A program made the position numbers and the translations under genes. A stretch of DNA of 64,000 nt from NCBI RefSeq assembly GCF_042652965.1, contig NZ_JBHSHL010000013.1, forward strand, positions 62,001-126,000. Reading direction: 5' to 3'. Below are positions 49,521-58,041 of this stretch, piece by piece; position 1 is the first letter of the stretch, and each line of letters opens with the position of its first letter. Under the pieces are notes generated by a model. The model was not told where the DNA came from. It did no database searches and was given only the letters and a program-made list of their open reading frames with translations. The DNA is from Filifactor villosus (GTDB lineage: Bacteria > Bacillota > Clostridia > Peptostreptococcales > Filifactoraceae).

Positions 49521-50066
49521 ATGAAGATGCAAAGAATAAAGAAGGAAAACACCGCTTTTTTGGTTATCGATATTCAGGAGAAGTTGTTTCCGATTATCCA
49601 TGAGAAGGAGGCTCTGCTTAGAAATACAAAGATTTTGTTGGAACTGTGTGCGTCTTTTGACATCCCCGTGATTGCAACGGAGCAGTACGCGAAGGGCTTG
49701 GGGCATACCGTGGAAGAGATCGGTTCTTACATCCCGAAGGAGGAGGTCTATGAAAAGATGACCTTTTCCGCCTTTGCTCAGATCGAGGAGGTTTTAAAGA
49801 AGAAGGAGATTAAGACTCTCATCGTAGCAGGGATCGAAACTCATATCTGTGTCTATCAGACGATAAGGGATCTGATCAATGCAGGCTACGAGGTGATCGT
49901 TCCTGTGGATGTTGTATCGTCGAGGACCCTTCAGAACAAAGAAGTGGGGCTGAATTTGATGAAGGAAATGGGAGCGCTCATCACTTCCTGTGAAACTGTA
50001 GTCTTCGATGTGTTGGAAGAATCCGGCGGAGAGGTCTTTAAGAAGATGTCGAAACTGGTAAAATAA
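49521..50066 (+). CDS. Isochorismatase-family cysteine hydrolase
   Basis: A 181-residue enzyme of the isochorismatase-like hydrolase superfamily. The catalytic set is visible: Asp in LVIDIQEKLF (about 17), a Lys near EKMTFSAF, and the nucleophilic Cys in GIETHICVYQTIRDL (about 117). The preceding cis-peptide element VIATEQYAKGLG resembles YcaC-type members. I start at ATG 49521, 9 bases after GGAGG; the longer frame overlaps the preceding gene. Substrate is unknown. It ends in a good terminator and is probably co-transcribed with the PIN/TRAM gene. Confidence 0.88.
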   Translation: MKMQRIKKENTAFLVIDIQEKLFPIIHEKEALLRNTKILLELCASFDIPVIATEQYAKGLGHTVEEIGSYIPKEEVYEKMTFSAFAQIEEVLKKKEIKTLIVAGIETHICVYQTIRDLINAGYEVIVPVDVVSSRTLQNKEVGLNLMKEMGALITSCETVVFDVLEESGGEVFKKMSKLVK

Positions 50067-50081
50067 ATCTGTATTACAAAG

Positions 50082-50112
50082 GACCGTAGCTTAGGGCTGC
50101 GGTCTTTTTTAT
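50082..50112 (+). terminator. Rho-independent terminator after the cysteine hydrolase gene
   Basis: GACCGTAGC-TTAGG-GCTGCGGTC is a 9-bp stem with one G-T pair, followed by TTTTTT. Confidence 0.85.
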
Positions 50113-50222
50113 ATACATTCGACTTGTTTTTTGTATCGATGTCTTTCGATAATGTTATATACTTACTAATATTTATGTTTGATGTCCATGATATCACGGA
50201 AGGAATTGTCCATCTTGTTGCT

Positions 50223-50338
50223 TATACTACTATTCCTTTGAATAATGGATATCAACGATTTGCACTCCATAGAAGAGAACACGAATTTTCGTGGTTGCAA
50301 AACAAATATAACCATACTTCTATCGAAGAATATTATTA
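50223..50338 (-). repeat. Dispersed element, family A
   Basis: From TATACTACTATTCCTTTGAA to CTTCTATCGAAGAATATTAT, with the inner palindrome CACGAATTTTCGTG. Confidence 0.8.
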
Positions 50339-50479
50339 ATCTGTACAATGATAAAGCAAGAGGTATATCGTCCGGTAAAATTGTCCGCTTATACAGTTTT
50401 AAAAACCTAAGATCACTTAAGATATTCTCATTAAATGTATATTCTATACTTCTGACACTTCAAAAATAGAGCAGTATTG

Positions 50480-50592
50480 GCCGGTGCTCCCATATTATTA
50501 TGGATATGTCTGTGCCCGTGAACACGAAGATGTGTTTTGTTGATCATGGACTCAAGCGCGTTGATACTTATCGTTCGAGCAGATAATAGTAT
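50480..50592 (+). repeat. Decayed family A-like element upstream of bioB
   Basis: TATTATGGATATGTCTGTGC, GAACACGAAGATGTGTTTTG and the end GCAGATAATAGTATAAG keep the A layout with many changes. Confidence 0.5.
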
Positions 50593-50744
50593 AAGCCCTA
50601 TATTGACAAGGGAGGTCTTCTATGATAGGTTATTGTAAACAAATAATAAATTTTATTTTTACAATCATCTCTTATACCACGGTTAAAGAATCTATAGTTA
50701 TAAACAAGGGGATAAGAGGAAGGTATTCGAAGGGAGATACATCG

Positions 50745-51719
50745 ATGAGCAGGATACAGGAGTTGAAGAACAAGGTGATGGAGGGAGGAATCATCTCAAG
50801 ACAGGAGGCGCTGGAGCTATACCGCTCTCCTTTGGAAGAACTGTGTAAGGCCGCAAATGAGATCAGAGAAAGGTTTTGTAAGGAGGTCTTCGATGTCTGT
50901 ACCATCGTCAATGCAAAGTCCGGAAGGTGTTCGGAGGACTGCAAGTACTGTTCACAGTCGGTGCACTACAAGACTCTCAGTTCGCAGTATCCTCTTCTTG
51001 ACACCGAAGAGCTCAAGAAACAGGCGAAGTACAATGCGGATAGAGGAGTGCTTCGTTATTCTCTCGTAACTTCGGGGAGAGCTTTGGAAGGGCAGGAACT
51101 GGATCGGGTTTGCGAGAGCGTCAGGGAGATAAAGAAAGAAGTGGACATCGAGATCTGTGCTTCCTTCGGTCTTGTGGGCAAGGAGGCTTTAAGAAAGATG
51201 AAGGAGGCGGGGATCGGCAGGATCCACTGCAACCTGGAGAGTTCTGAGTCCTATTTTCCCAATATCTGCACAACACATACCTACAGGGAAAAGATCGAGG
51301 TGATCCAAAATGCTCTCGAAGAGGGACTTTCGGTCTGTAGCGGAGGGATCATGGGTTTGGGAGAAACCGTAGAGGACAGGATTGATATGTTGATAGATCT
51401 TAGAGAATTGGGCATCCGTTCGATCCCTGTAAACTTTTTGAACCCCATACAGGGAACTCCCTATGAGAACAACGAAGCTCTGTGCGAAGAAGAAAAAAGA
51501 CGGATTGTGGCAGTCTGTCGCTTTCTCCTTCCAAGGGCAGCCGTCAGGTTGGCAGGAGGAAGGGGGCTGTCGAAAGACAAGGGCAGGAGCTGTTTCAAGT
51601 CCGGAGCCAACGCTGTGATATCCGGAGATATGCTGACTACTGCCGGGATTACGATCGAAAAAGATATGGAGATGATCAAAGACTTGGGCTATAAGGTCGC
51701 TCTGTTTGATCAGGAGTAA
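50745..51719 (+). CDS. bioB: Biotin synthase
   Basis: A 324-residue radical-SAM enzyme that inserts sulfur into dethiobiotin. CSEDCKYCSQS gives the SAM-cluster cysteines Cys62, Cys66 and Cys69; NAKSGRC before it, and the AGGRGLSKDKGRSCFKSGANAVISGD segment near 265-290, are typical. I chose ATG 50745 because the protein then aligns with BioB from its first residues and AAGGGAGA precedes it. An in-frame ATG at 50622 has a stronger AAGGGAGG site and would add 41 hydrophobic, AT-rich residues not expected in BioB. No other biotin gene is adjacent. Confidence 0.92.
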   Translation: MSRIQELKNKVMEGGIISRQEALELYRSPLEELCKAANEIRERFCKEVFDVCTIVNAKSGRCSEDCKYCSQSVHYKTLSSQYPLLDTEELKKQAKYNADRGVLRYSLVTSGRALEGQELDRVCESVREIKKEVDIEICASFGLVGKEALRKMKEAGIGRIHCNLESSESYFPNICTTHTYREKIEVIQNALEEGLSVCSGGIMGLGETVEDRIDMLIDLRELGIRSIPVNFLNPIQGTPYENNEALCEEEKRRIVAVCRFLLPRAAVRLAGGRGLSKDKGRSCFKSGANAVISGDMLTTAGITIEKDMEMIKDLGYKVALFDQE

Positions 51720-52190
51720 AGGGGAAGGGTTCTTGGAACGGATCTGTATAAGATCTTTTCTGAGGAGTTGTGGAACGGTCGAACAAAGAGATACCGTATT
51801 CTTATCATCGTTCTGTAGCTTGAACTCTGTAATACCATTCTCCGATAGAAGTATGCTCATATCAGGGCAAAGCCGCACAAAGGGATATCTTACTTTTGCT
51901 ATTGTTTTATACGGTACAAAAACCTTGTGAAATCAACATAAGAGTTTTATTTTTTGCGTGAAACCGATTCTTCTCTGTTTTTTTGATTTGTGAGGTGTCT
52001 CCTCCACTTATAAGCACAAAAAGTTTTATATCACCTGTAGAACAAGAGGTGTTGATATCGACAGTTTGAATGAATACCGGGACAAAAATACGGTTGTGAT
52101 AATTTTAATTTTCGGAACAATCCAAGTGTACTCTGTTTTTTCGATTTATGTGATATTGTTATAGTTCTATATGAAAGATACAAAAAATGA
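51720..52190. other. Gap after bioB with decayed elements
   Basis: No gene. ATACCATTCTCCGATAGAAG near 51833 is the left end of an A element. About 52005-52080 (TATAAGCACAAAAAGTTTTA, GTTGATATCGACAGTTTGAA) resembles the variant A copy at 35090-35190. Confidence 0.5.
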
Positions 52191-52222
52191 AGTAAAGAGC
52201 CGCCGGTTCTTTACTTTTTTAT
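52191..52222 (+). terminator. Rho-independent terminator before nadD
   Basis: AGTAAAGAGCC pairs with GGTTCTTTACT (one G-T pair), followed by TTTTTT. It may end transcription coming from bioB. Confidence 0.75.
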
Positions 52223-52289
52223 AATTATCATACAATTTTGTTGGAATTTCATGTATAATAGAAGAAAGTAAGGGTGAGGGGGAAGAAAC

Positions 52290-52901
52290 TTGGCTAAGGT
52301 CGGAATACTCGGAGGAACGTTTGACCCTATTCATATAGCACATCTCTACATTGCACAGGCCGCGAAGGACTATTTGGATCTGGACAGGGTCGTTTTTATG
52401 CCGGCGCTGAACCCGCCTCACAAGGATTTTTCAAATATTACAACTTTTGAGCAACGCTATGAAATGACGAAGATGGGAATTGAGGACAATCCCGATTTTT
52501 TCATCTCGGATCTGGAGGGTGAATTCAAAGAGAAGAAGTCCTATACCATCGATACTTTGAAGTACTTGAAAGAAAGACATCCTCAGGATGAGCTGTTCTT
52601 CATCATAGGCTTGGACTCTCTGTATCAGTTACATACATGGCATAGGATAGGAGAAATATACAGGTATGCAACCTTCGTCTGCCTGACGAGACCCTACCTT
52701 GCGGACGAGTCGGTAGAGAGTAAACTGAAGTCGTTGAAGGAAAGGTATCATACCGATATCATATTTTTGCCGACGATCAAGATTGATGTGTCCTCTACGG
52801 TAATCCGTGAAGCGATCCGTGAGGGGCACACCGTGCAGTACCTCCTGCCGCGAAAGGTAGTGGAGTATATCTATGCAAATGACCTGTATAGAGAGGATTG
52901 A
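52290..52901 (+). CDS. nadD: Nicotinate-nucleotide adenylyltransferase
   Basis: A 203-residue enzyme transferring AMP to nicotinate mononucleotide in NAD synthesis. The nucleotidyltransferase signature GGTFDPIHIAHL is at 7-18, and the second motif ISSTVIREAI-like (VSSTVIREAIREG) is near 170. It uses a TTG start with GAGGGGGAAG upstream; no ATG occurs at the right place. A TATAAT lies at 52254-52259 but with a poor -35. It begins the nadD-yqeK-LCP-rsfS cluster. Confidence 0.94.
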   Translation: MAKVGILGGTFDPIHIAHLYIAQAAKDYLDLDRVVFMPALNPPHKDFSNITTFEQRYEMTKMGIEDNPDFFISDLEGEFKEKKSYTIDTLKYLKERHPQDELFFIIGLDSLYQLHTWHRIGEIYRYATFVCLTRPYLADESVESKLKSLKERYHTDIIFLPTIKIDVSSTVIREAIREGHTVQYLLPRKVVEYIYANDLYRED

Positions 52902-52905
52902 AGAT

Positions 52906-53487
52906 TTGAAAGAACAGTTATATCAAATATTGAAAAAAACGTTGAAACCCAAGCGTTACCTCCATGTTACGGGGGTAATAGACACCGCCATAGCCCTCTG
53001 CGACAAATACGGTATTGACAGAGAAAAGGCGGAGCTTGCCGCCCTCTTTCACGACTATGCGAAGGAGTGGACGAAGGAGGAGTCTTTGGAGTTTTTCGAG
53101 AGAGAAGCCATAAGTCTCACCGAGTTGGAACTGCAATCTCCTCAACTGTGGCACGCGAGGGTGGCGGAGAAGATAGCGCAAGAGGAGTATGGGATCGGAG
53201 ACGAGGATGTTTTGAATGCCGTTCGTTACCATACGACGGGCAGGGCGGGTATGAGCGAGTTGGAGATTTTGATAGCTCTTGCGGATTATATCGAGCCGAG
53301 CAGATCCTATCCGGGAGTAGAAGGACTTCGCCGAGCGGAGGAAGACTTAGGTATGAGGGAGGCCCTCTTGCAAGGGTTGAACCATACCATCGAGTATCTA
53401 CTGAAGGAAGGTCAGTTGATCCATCCCGACACCTTGGAAGCGAGGAATGATTTGCTCCTTTCACGAAAACAAGCAGAAGGTAAGTAG
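52906..53487 (+). CDS. yqeK: HD-domain Ap4A hydrolase (YqeK-like)
   Basis: A 193-residue HD-domain phosphohydrolase; in related bacteria YqeK symmetrically cleaves diadenosine tetraphosphate. Metal ligands are His20 (RYLHVTGV), His49-Asp50 (FHDYAKEW) and a later histidine in RYHTTGR (about 107). I chose TTG 52906, four bases after the nadD stop and 8 bases after GAGAGGA, which gives the usual length. ATG 52873 or 52879 inside nadD would add 9-11 residues. It is co-transcribed with nadD and the LCP gene. Confidence 0.9.
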   Translation: MKEQLYQILKKTLKPKRYLHVTGVIDTAIALCDKYGIDREKAELAALFHDYAKEWTKEESLEFFEREAISLTELELQSPQLWHARVAEKIAQEEYGIGDEDVLNAVRYHTTGRAGMSELEILIALADYIEPSRSYPGVEGLRRAEEDLGMREALLQGLNHTIEYLLKEGQLIHPDTLEARNDLLLSRKQAEGK

Positions 53488-53498
53488 GTTTACGAAAT

Positions 53499-54758
53499 AT
53501 GAAAAAAGCAATAAAGACAATTTTGATCACAATGGTTTCCGCTGCACTCATCGTGTCGGGAATCGTCGCCTTTTACTTAGAGAAGGACGAACAGGAAGTT
53601 AAGAAGAGAACGGAGTTTGAGCAGTATTGGCTCAATGCCGTGGAGGAAAAAAAGAGGGTCAATATTCTTTTGATGGGAGTCGATACCCTTGAGGAAGATA
53701 CGACGGAAGAACATGCCAGGACCGACACAATGATGGTCTTGAGCGCCGATCCCGAGACAAAGACGGGATTCATCCTTTCGATACCTCGGGACAGCAGGGT
53801 AAAGATAGAGGGCAGACCCAAGAAGACGAAGATCAACCACGCTCACTCCAAGGGCGGTATCCCGCTTGCCGTATCGACGGTTAAGAAAACAACGGGGCTT
53901 GCGATCCATCACTATATCAGGGTCAACTATCAGGCGCTCACCAAGACCGTGGACGATGTCGGGGGAGTCGATGTCAACGTTCCCCAAGACATGGACTGGG
54001 ACGACTATGCTGCAAACCTCCACATTCATCTCAAGGCGGGGCCTCAGACCCTCAATGGAGAGCAGGCTATGCAATTTATTCGTTTTCGTAACGGTTATGC
54101 CAACAAGGACTTGGGAAGGATCGAGATGCAACAGTACTTTATGGAAATGCTCTTCCGCAAGATTATCTCTCCCCAGTCGATCACGAAAATACCCAAGTAT
54201 CTGGAGACCATGTATCAGTATGTGGACACCGACCTTTCAAAGAAGGAGTTGATATCGCTGGCTGCCACGGCGATCAAGTTGGATCCTGAAAGAATAGAGA
54301 AAAAAGTATTGCCGGGTAAGGCCAAGAATATTAACGGGATTTCTTACTATATCCTCGATGAAGAAAAACAGGCGGAGCTGATAAGTTACCTCCTGAAAGG
54401 AGATTATCCCGTTCAGAAACCTGTCATAGCACAGGAAGAAGCACCAATCGAGTTGGAAGAGGGTAAGGAGGAAGACAAGCCTCTGTATACCATCTTTGCT
54501 TATAACGGTTCGGGTAAGACCGGTGTTGCAAGAAGGGTGTCCGATTTATTGAAGATAGAGGATCTGCCTGTATCCTATACGGGCAATGCGAGCAGATTCG
54601 ATTATCAGGAGACTACGGTTTATTATAAGGACAATGAAAAGTTGGCAAAACAGGTGGGAGAAATTTTGGGTGTCGAAAGACTCAAGGAAGGAACGAGGGC
54701 GGTCGACTACCGTGAACCCGACATCGTAGTAATCATAGGTTCGGACTTCAGCAAGTGA
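53499..54758 (+). CDS. LytR-CpsA-Psr (LCP) family wall-polymer transferase
   Basis: A 419-residue membrane-anchored enzyme that attaches polymers from lipid carriers to peptidoglycan. It has an N-terminal membrane helix (about 7-27), then the LCP domain (about 50-270), with the arginine and aspartate residues in ARTDTMMVLS and SIPRDSRV and the GGVDVNVP and QFIRFRNG elements. A C-terminal LytR_C domain (about 320-410) starts near YTIFAYNGSGKTG. It lies between yqeK and rsfS, as in many Firmicutes. The attached polymer is unknown. Confidence 0.93.
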   Translation: MKKAIKTILITMVSAALIVSGIVAFYLEKDEQEVKKRTEFEQYWLNAVEEKKRVNILLMGVDTLEEDTTEEHARTDTMMVLSADPETKTGFILSIPRDSRVKIEGRPKKTKINHAHSKGGIPLAVSTVKKTTGLAIHHYIRVNYQALTKTVDDVGGVDVNVPQDMDWDDYAANLHIHLKAGPQTLNGEQAMQFIRFRNGYANKDLGRIEMQQYFMEMLFRKIISPQSITKIPKYLETMYQYVDTDLSKKELISLAATAIKLDPERIEKKVLPGKAKNINGISYYILDEEKQAELISYLLKGDYPVQKPVIAQEEAPIELEEGKEEDKPLYTIFAYNGSGKTGVARRVSDLLKIEDLPVSYTGNASRFDYQETTVYYKDNEKLAKQVGEILGVERLKEGTRAVDYREPDIVVIIGSDFSK

Positions 54759-54890
54759 TATAAAGATTCCTGAATTCGGATAAATCAGCTACTTGTGTGA
54801 AGAGGGGAAGTTCGAGAAGGGCAGAATGCAAAAGTTTGGAGATGGATCATGGAAGATAAAGAAGAATAAAGAAACAGAAGGAGAGTGGGT

Positions 54891-55241
54891 ATGAATTATT
54901 TAAAGACGATTGTGGAAGCAATACAGGAAAAGCAGGGACGAAACATTTCCGTACTGGATATCAAGCAGATCTCCACCTTGTCGGACTACTTTGTTATTAC
55001 GGATGCGGACAACGAAAGGCAGGCGGAGGCGATTGCCTATTTTGTGGAATCGGAAATGGAGAAAAATGGAGTAGAATGTCGTCAAAAAGAAGGATATGGA
55101 ACAAGCAGATGGATCATTCTCGACTATGGTGAAGTCATGGTTCACATTTTCCATTCGGAAGAGAGAGAATTTTATAATCTTGAACGATTGTGGAAGGATG
55201 CGCCCTATGTAGACCTTGATGTCATCTGCTCCCAAGCATAG
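54891..55241 (+). CDS. rsfS: Ribosomal silencing factor RsfS
   Basis: A 116-residue Iojap-type factor that binds L14 and blocks subunit joining during starvation. ISTLSDYFVITDADNERQ (about 29-46), EGYGTSRWIILDYGEVMVH and the C-terminal FYNLERLW are diagnostic. ATG 54891 follows AAGGAGA at 6 bases; the GTG at 54885 is too close to that site. It ends the nadD-yqeK-LCP-rsfS cluster and is followed at once by a terminator. Confidence 0.95.
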   Translation: MNYLKTIVEAIQEKQGRNISVLDIKQISTLSDYFVITDADNERQAEAIAYFVESEMEKNGVECRQKEGYGTSRWIILDYGEVMVHIFHSEEREFYNLERLWKDAPYVDLDVICSQA

Positions 55242-55242
55242 A

Positions 55243-55268
55243 AAAAGGGAACGGAAGTTCCCTTTTTA
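55243..55268 (+). terminator. Rho-independent terminator after rsfS
   Basis: AAAAGGGAAC-GGAA-GTTCCCTTTT: a perfect 10-bp stem directly after the stop codon. Confidence 0.88.
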
Positions 55269-55366
55269 TGATGGAAGATTTTTGATGCTGCCATCGGTCT
55301 GCACTCTTTATATCAACAACTTGTGCGAAGCAGCCTTGATATCCTTAACGCCGATATTCCAATACC

Positions 55367-55464
55367 TCATACTGTTCTCCGTTTAAAATGTAGGGGAAAC
55401 AGAATATAGTTATCGGAAACCTTTTGAGTAATCGTAGAATTTAAACTTCACGACCGGACAAATT
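55367..55464 (-). repeat. Dispersed element, family B
   Basis: From CATACTGTTCTCCGTTTAAA on, with AGTTATCGGAAACCTTTTGA and CACGACCGGACAAATT; somewhat diverged. First of three contiguous elements. Confidence 0.65.
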
Positions 55465-55582
55465 TATACTATTATTCCTTTGAGTTAGGGATATCGGAAA
55501 CCTGTACTCAACAGAAGATAAGACGGATGTTCGTAGATATAAAGTAGACATGACCACACTTCTATTGGAAAATAATATTATA
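55465..55582 (-). repeat. Dispersed element, family A (first of a tandem pair)
   Basis: From TATACTATTATTCCTTTGAG to CTTCTATTGGAAAATAATAT. Confidence 0.75.
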
Positions 55583-55693
55583 TGATTATCCGTTTGAGTT
55601 ATCGATATCAAAACCTTTATGTCCCGCAGAAGACAGAACGGATTTTTGCAGTTTCGAAAAGGATATGAAATGCTTCTATCGAAGAATAGTATC
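55583..55693 (-). repeat. Dispersed element, family A (second of a tandem pair)
   Basis: Begins directly after the previous copy (TGATTATCCGTTTGAGTTAT) and ends CTATCGAAGAATAGTATC. Confidence 0.7.
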
Positions 55694-55733
55694 AAACGCT
55701 GTTTATTTCCCTAAGAAAAAATACAAATAAAGA

Positions 55734-55762
55734 TTGATTTTTTTGTCAATTATGGGTATCAT
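55734..55762 (+). promoter_or_regulatory. Predicted promoter of cggR and the glycolytic cluster
   Basis: TTGATT, 17-base spacer, TATCAT, about 60 bases before cggR. Confidence 0.55.
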
Positions 55763-55767
55763 ACTTA

Positions 55768-55806
55768 TGGGACACAAAATAAACGCGGGATAAAAATGTA
55801 CCCGCA
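55768..55806 (+). promoter_or_regulatory. Putative CggR operator
   Basis: TGGGAC at 55768 and CGGGAT at 55786 form a direct pair just after the predicted promoter, and GCGGG...CCCGC (55785-55805) forms an inverted repeat. B. subtilis CggR binds two CGGGAC-type direct repeats downstream of its promoter; the spacing here is 18 rather than 20 bases. Confidence 0.45.
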
Positions 55807-55824
55807 AGTGAAAGAAGGGTAACC

Positions 55825-56850
55825 GTGAAGGATTTTTTTCAGATTCAAAAAATACTGGTTCCCGAAATTTTGCAGGAGATGGAACTGCGTTATGATATTC
55901 TCAAAGAAATAGAACTGTGCGAAGTCATAGGGCGTAGGAGTTTAGCTCAAAAGCTGGACTTATCCGAGAGAGTGGTTCGTGCCGAGGTGGATTTTCTTAA
56001 AGAAGCGAAGTTGATTGAGGTGTTCAGCCACGGTATGAGTTTGTCATCGACCGGGGAGGAGCTTTTGGAGGCGACAGAGCCCTACATCTCGAAGATCAGA
56101 GGTCTCCACCATTTGGAGAAGAAGCTCCAAGCCTATTTGGGTATCAAAAAAGTCCTGATCAGCCTGACCTTTCCCGATGAGAACTTAAATCTAACTGAAT
56201 TGGGACGAACGGCGGCGAGACACATCGTTCAATCGCTTAAACAATGCAGGATTTTGGGTATCACGGGCGGAAGCACCATGTATCATGTGGCACAGGCGAT
56301 GAAGGTGCAATCCAGACCGTCGGAAGTCATGGTCGTCTCTGCTAGAGGGAGTCTGAGGAGCAATTATGAGACCCAGGCGAGCAATGTCGTGGCCATCGTT
56401 GCGGAAAAACTCAAGAGCAACTATGAACTGCTCCAGCTTCCGGACAATATCGACCGGGAGATCGCGGATGAACTGCTCAAGGAAACTTCTTTGGAAAAAA
56501 CTCTTCAAGTGATCGACAACATTGACTGTTTGGTATTCGGAATAGGAAATGCCGACGATATGGCCAAGAGACGTAACCTTTCGCAGGAGCAATGCGATCT
56601 TCTGGGTGAGAGGAAGGCTGTGGCGGAATCCTTCGGATTCTATTTCAATCTTTCGGGAGAGATCGTCTATGAGAGCAGCACCTTGGGTATCAAACTTTCA
56701 AAGTACAAGCAAATGAGTAACATCATAGGTGTAGCTGCCGGAGAGAGAAAGGTGGAGGCGATCCGTGCCATCTCCGGGATCAATCCGAGCTTGACCCTCG
56801 TCACGGACTCGGATACGGCAAATCGCATTTTGGAAACGGGTAAGAAATAA
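55825..56850 (+). CDS. cggR: Central glycolytic genes regulator CggR (SorC family)
   Basis: A 341-residue repressor of the gapA cluster, relieved by fructose-1,6-bisphosphate in B. subtilis. The N-terminal winged helix-turn-helix (about 30-75, GRRSLAQKLDLSERVVRAEV) precedes the SorC sugar-phosphate-binding domain, with TGGSTMYHVAQAM near 150 and VFGIGNADDMA near 240. The end ...LVTDSDTANRIL is family-typical. The GTG start follows AAGAAGGG. It lies directly upstream of gapA, as expected, with operator-like repeats in its leader. Confidence 0.93.
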   Translation: MKDFFQIQKILVPEILQEMELRYDILKEIELCEVIGRRSLAQKLDLSERVVRAEVDFLKEAKLIEVFSHGMSLSSTGEELLEATEPYISKIRGLHHLEKKLQAYLGIKKVLISLTFPDENLNLTELGRTAARHIVQSLKQCRILGITGGSTMYHVAQAMKVQSRPSEVMVVSARGSLRSNYETQASNVVAIVAEKLKSNYELLQLPDNIDREIADELLKETSLEKTLQVIDNIDCLVFGIGNADDMAKRRNLSQEQCDLLGERKAVAESFGFYFNLSGEIVYESSTLGIKLSKYKQMSNIIGVAAGERKVEAIRAISGINPSLTLVTDSDTANRILETGKK

Positions 56851-56886
56851 ACTACAATATATTATTTTTTTAGGAGGAAGTTGAAG

Positions 56887-57903
56887 ATGAAAGTCGGAAT
56901 TAACGGATTTGGAAGAATCGGTAAAAACGTATTGAGAGCATACTTTGAAAACGGAGGGAAAGATGCTTTCGGCTATGAGATCGTAGCAGTCAACAACAGA
57001 AAAGAAGCAAAGACCTTGGCTCATCTTTTCAAGTATGATTCGGTATTTGGAACTTATCAGGGAGAAGTGGAAGCGGTAGGTGACGACAAATTAGTCATCG
57101 ATGGACATGAGATCCTCTTGTTTGAAGAGAGAGATCCTGCAAATGCACCTTGGGGCAAGTTGGGTGTGGAGATCGTTATTGAATCCACAGGAAAGTTCAA
57201 CAACAAAGAAGATGCATCCAAGCACATCGATGCAGGTGCGAAAAAAGTTATTTTGACAGCACCCGGAAAGAATGTAGACGGAACCTTTGTAGTGGGAGTA
57301 AACTGCCACGACTACGATCCGGAAAAACATCATGTGATCTCCAACGCGTCTTGTACGACCAACTGCCTTGCTCCCTTTGCAAAGGTGGTAGATGAGAAGT
57401 TTGGGATCGTAAAAGGTTTGATGACCACCGTTCATGCTTATACCAATGACCAAAACATCCTCGATAAGAGACATAAGGACCTTAGACGTGCAAGAGCGGC
57501 GGCGCTTTCGATCATTCCTACGACGACGGGAGCTGCAAAGGCGGTTTCTTTGGTACTTCCCCAATTGGAAGGAAAACTAAACGGATTTGCTATGAGGGTA
57601 CCGACACCGACGGTCTCCGTTGTAGATCTGACGGTGGAGCTTTCCAAAGAAGCGACTGTAGAAGAGATCAACAAGGCTTTTGAAGAAGCATCCAAGAACG
57701 AATTGAAAGGGATTCTCGGATACAGCGATGAGCCGTTGGTATCTGTCGATTATACCAAGGATAAGCGTTCCTCCATCGTAGACGGGCTCTCCACCATGGT
57801 GATGGGCAAGAATATGGCGAAGATTGTAGCTTGGTATGACAACGAGTGGGGATACTCCAACCGTGTACTTGATTTGACAAAGATCGTCAACGAGAAGAAG
57901 TAA
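56887..57903 (+). CDS. gapA: Glyceraldehyde-3-phosphate dehydrogenase, type I
   Basis: A 338-residue enzyme oxidising glyceraldehyde-3-phosphate to 1,3-bisphosphoglycerate. The Rossmann start INGFGRIGKN and the active site SNASCTTNC (Cys156) are intact, and a histidine in TTVHAYTNDQ is present. At the cofactor-specifying position the usual NAD-type VND reads VNN (Asn37), which lacks the Asp that excludes NADP. It also ends with WYDNEWGYSNRV, as in GapB-type proteins. ATG 56887 is 9 bases after AGGAGG; TTG 56881 is too close. It follows cggR by 36 bases. Confidence 0.95.
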   Translation: MKVGINGFGRIGKNVLRAYFENGGKDAFGYEIVAVNNRKEAKTLAHLFKYDSVFGTYQGEVEAVGDDKLVIDGHEILLFEERDPANAPWGKLGVEIVIESTGKFNNKEDASKHIDAGAKKVILTAPGKNVDGTFVVGVNCHDYDPEKHHVISNASCTTNCLAPFAKVVDEKFGIVKGLMTTVHAYTNDQNILDKRHKDLRRARAAALSIIPTTTGAAKAVSLVLPQLEGKLNGFAMRVPTPTVSVVDLTVELSKEATVEEINKAFEEASKNELKGILGYSDEPLVSVDYTKDKRSSIVDGLSTMVMGKNMAKIVAWYDNEWGYSNRVLDLTKIVNEKK

Positions 57904-57987
57904 GCAACGCAGATGTTTGAATAAAATGACATAGTTGACATGGATCGGCTTCGTGGATGCTTGCGAAAAAAGAATTGAATTTTGTCA

Positions 57988-58025
57988 AACAGCCCATGCA
58001 AATCCTTTGTATGGGCTGTTTTTAT
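57988..58025 (+). terminator. Terminator between gapA and pgk
   Basis: AACAGCCCAT pairs perfectly with ATGGGCTGTT, followed by TTTT, in the 138-base gap. It sits 15 bases before the pgk ribosome binding site, so partial read-through is likely. Confidence 0.8.
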
Positions 58026-58041
58026 CAATAGGAGGATAAGA

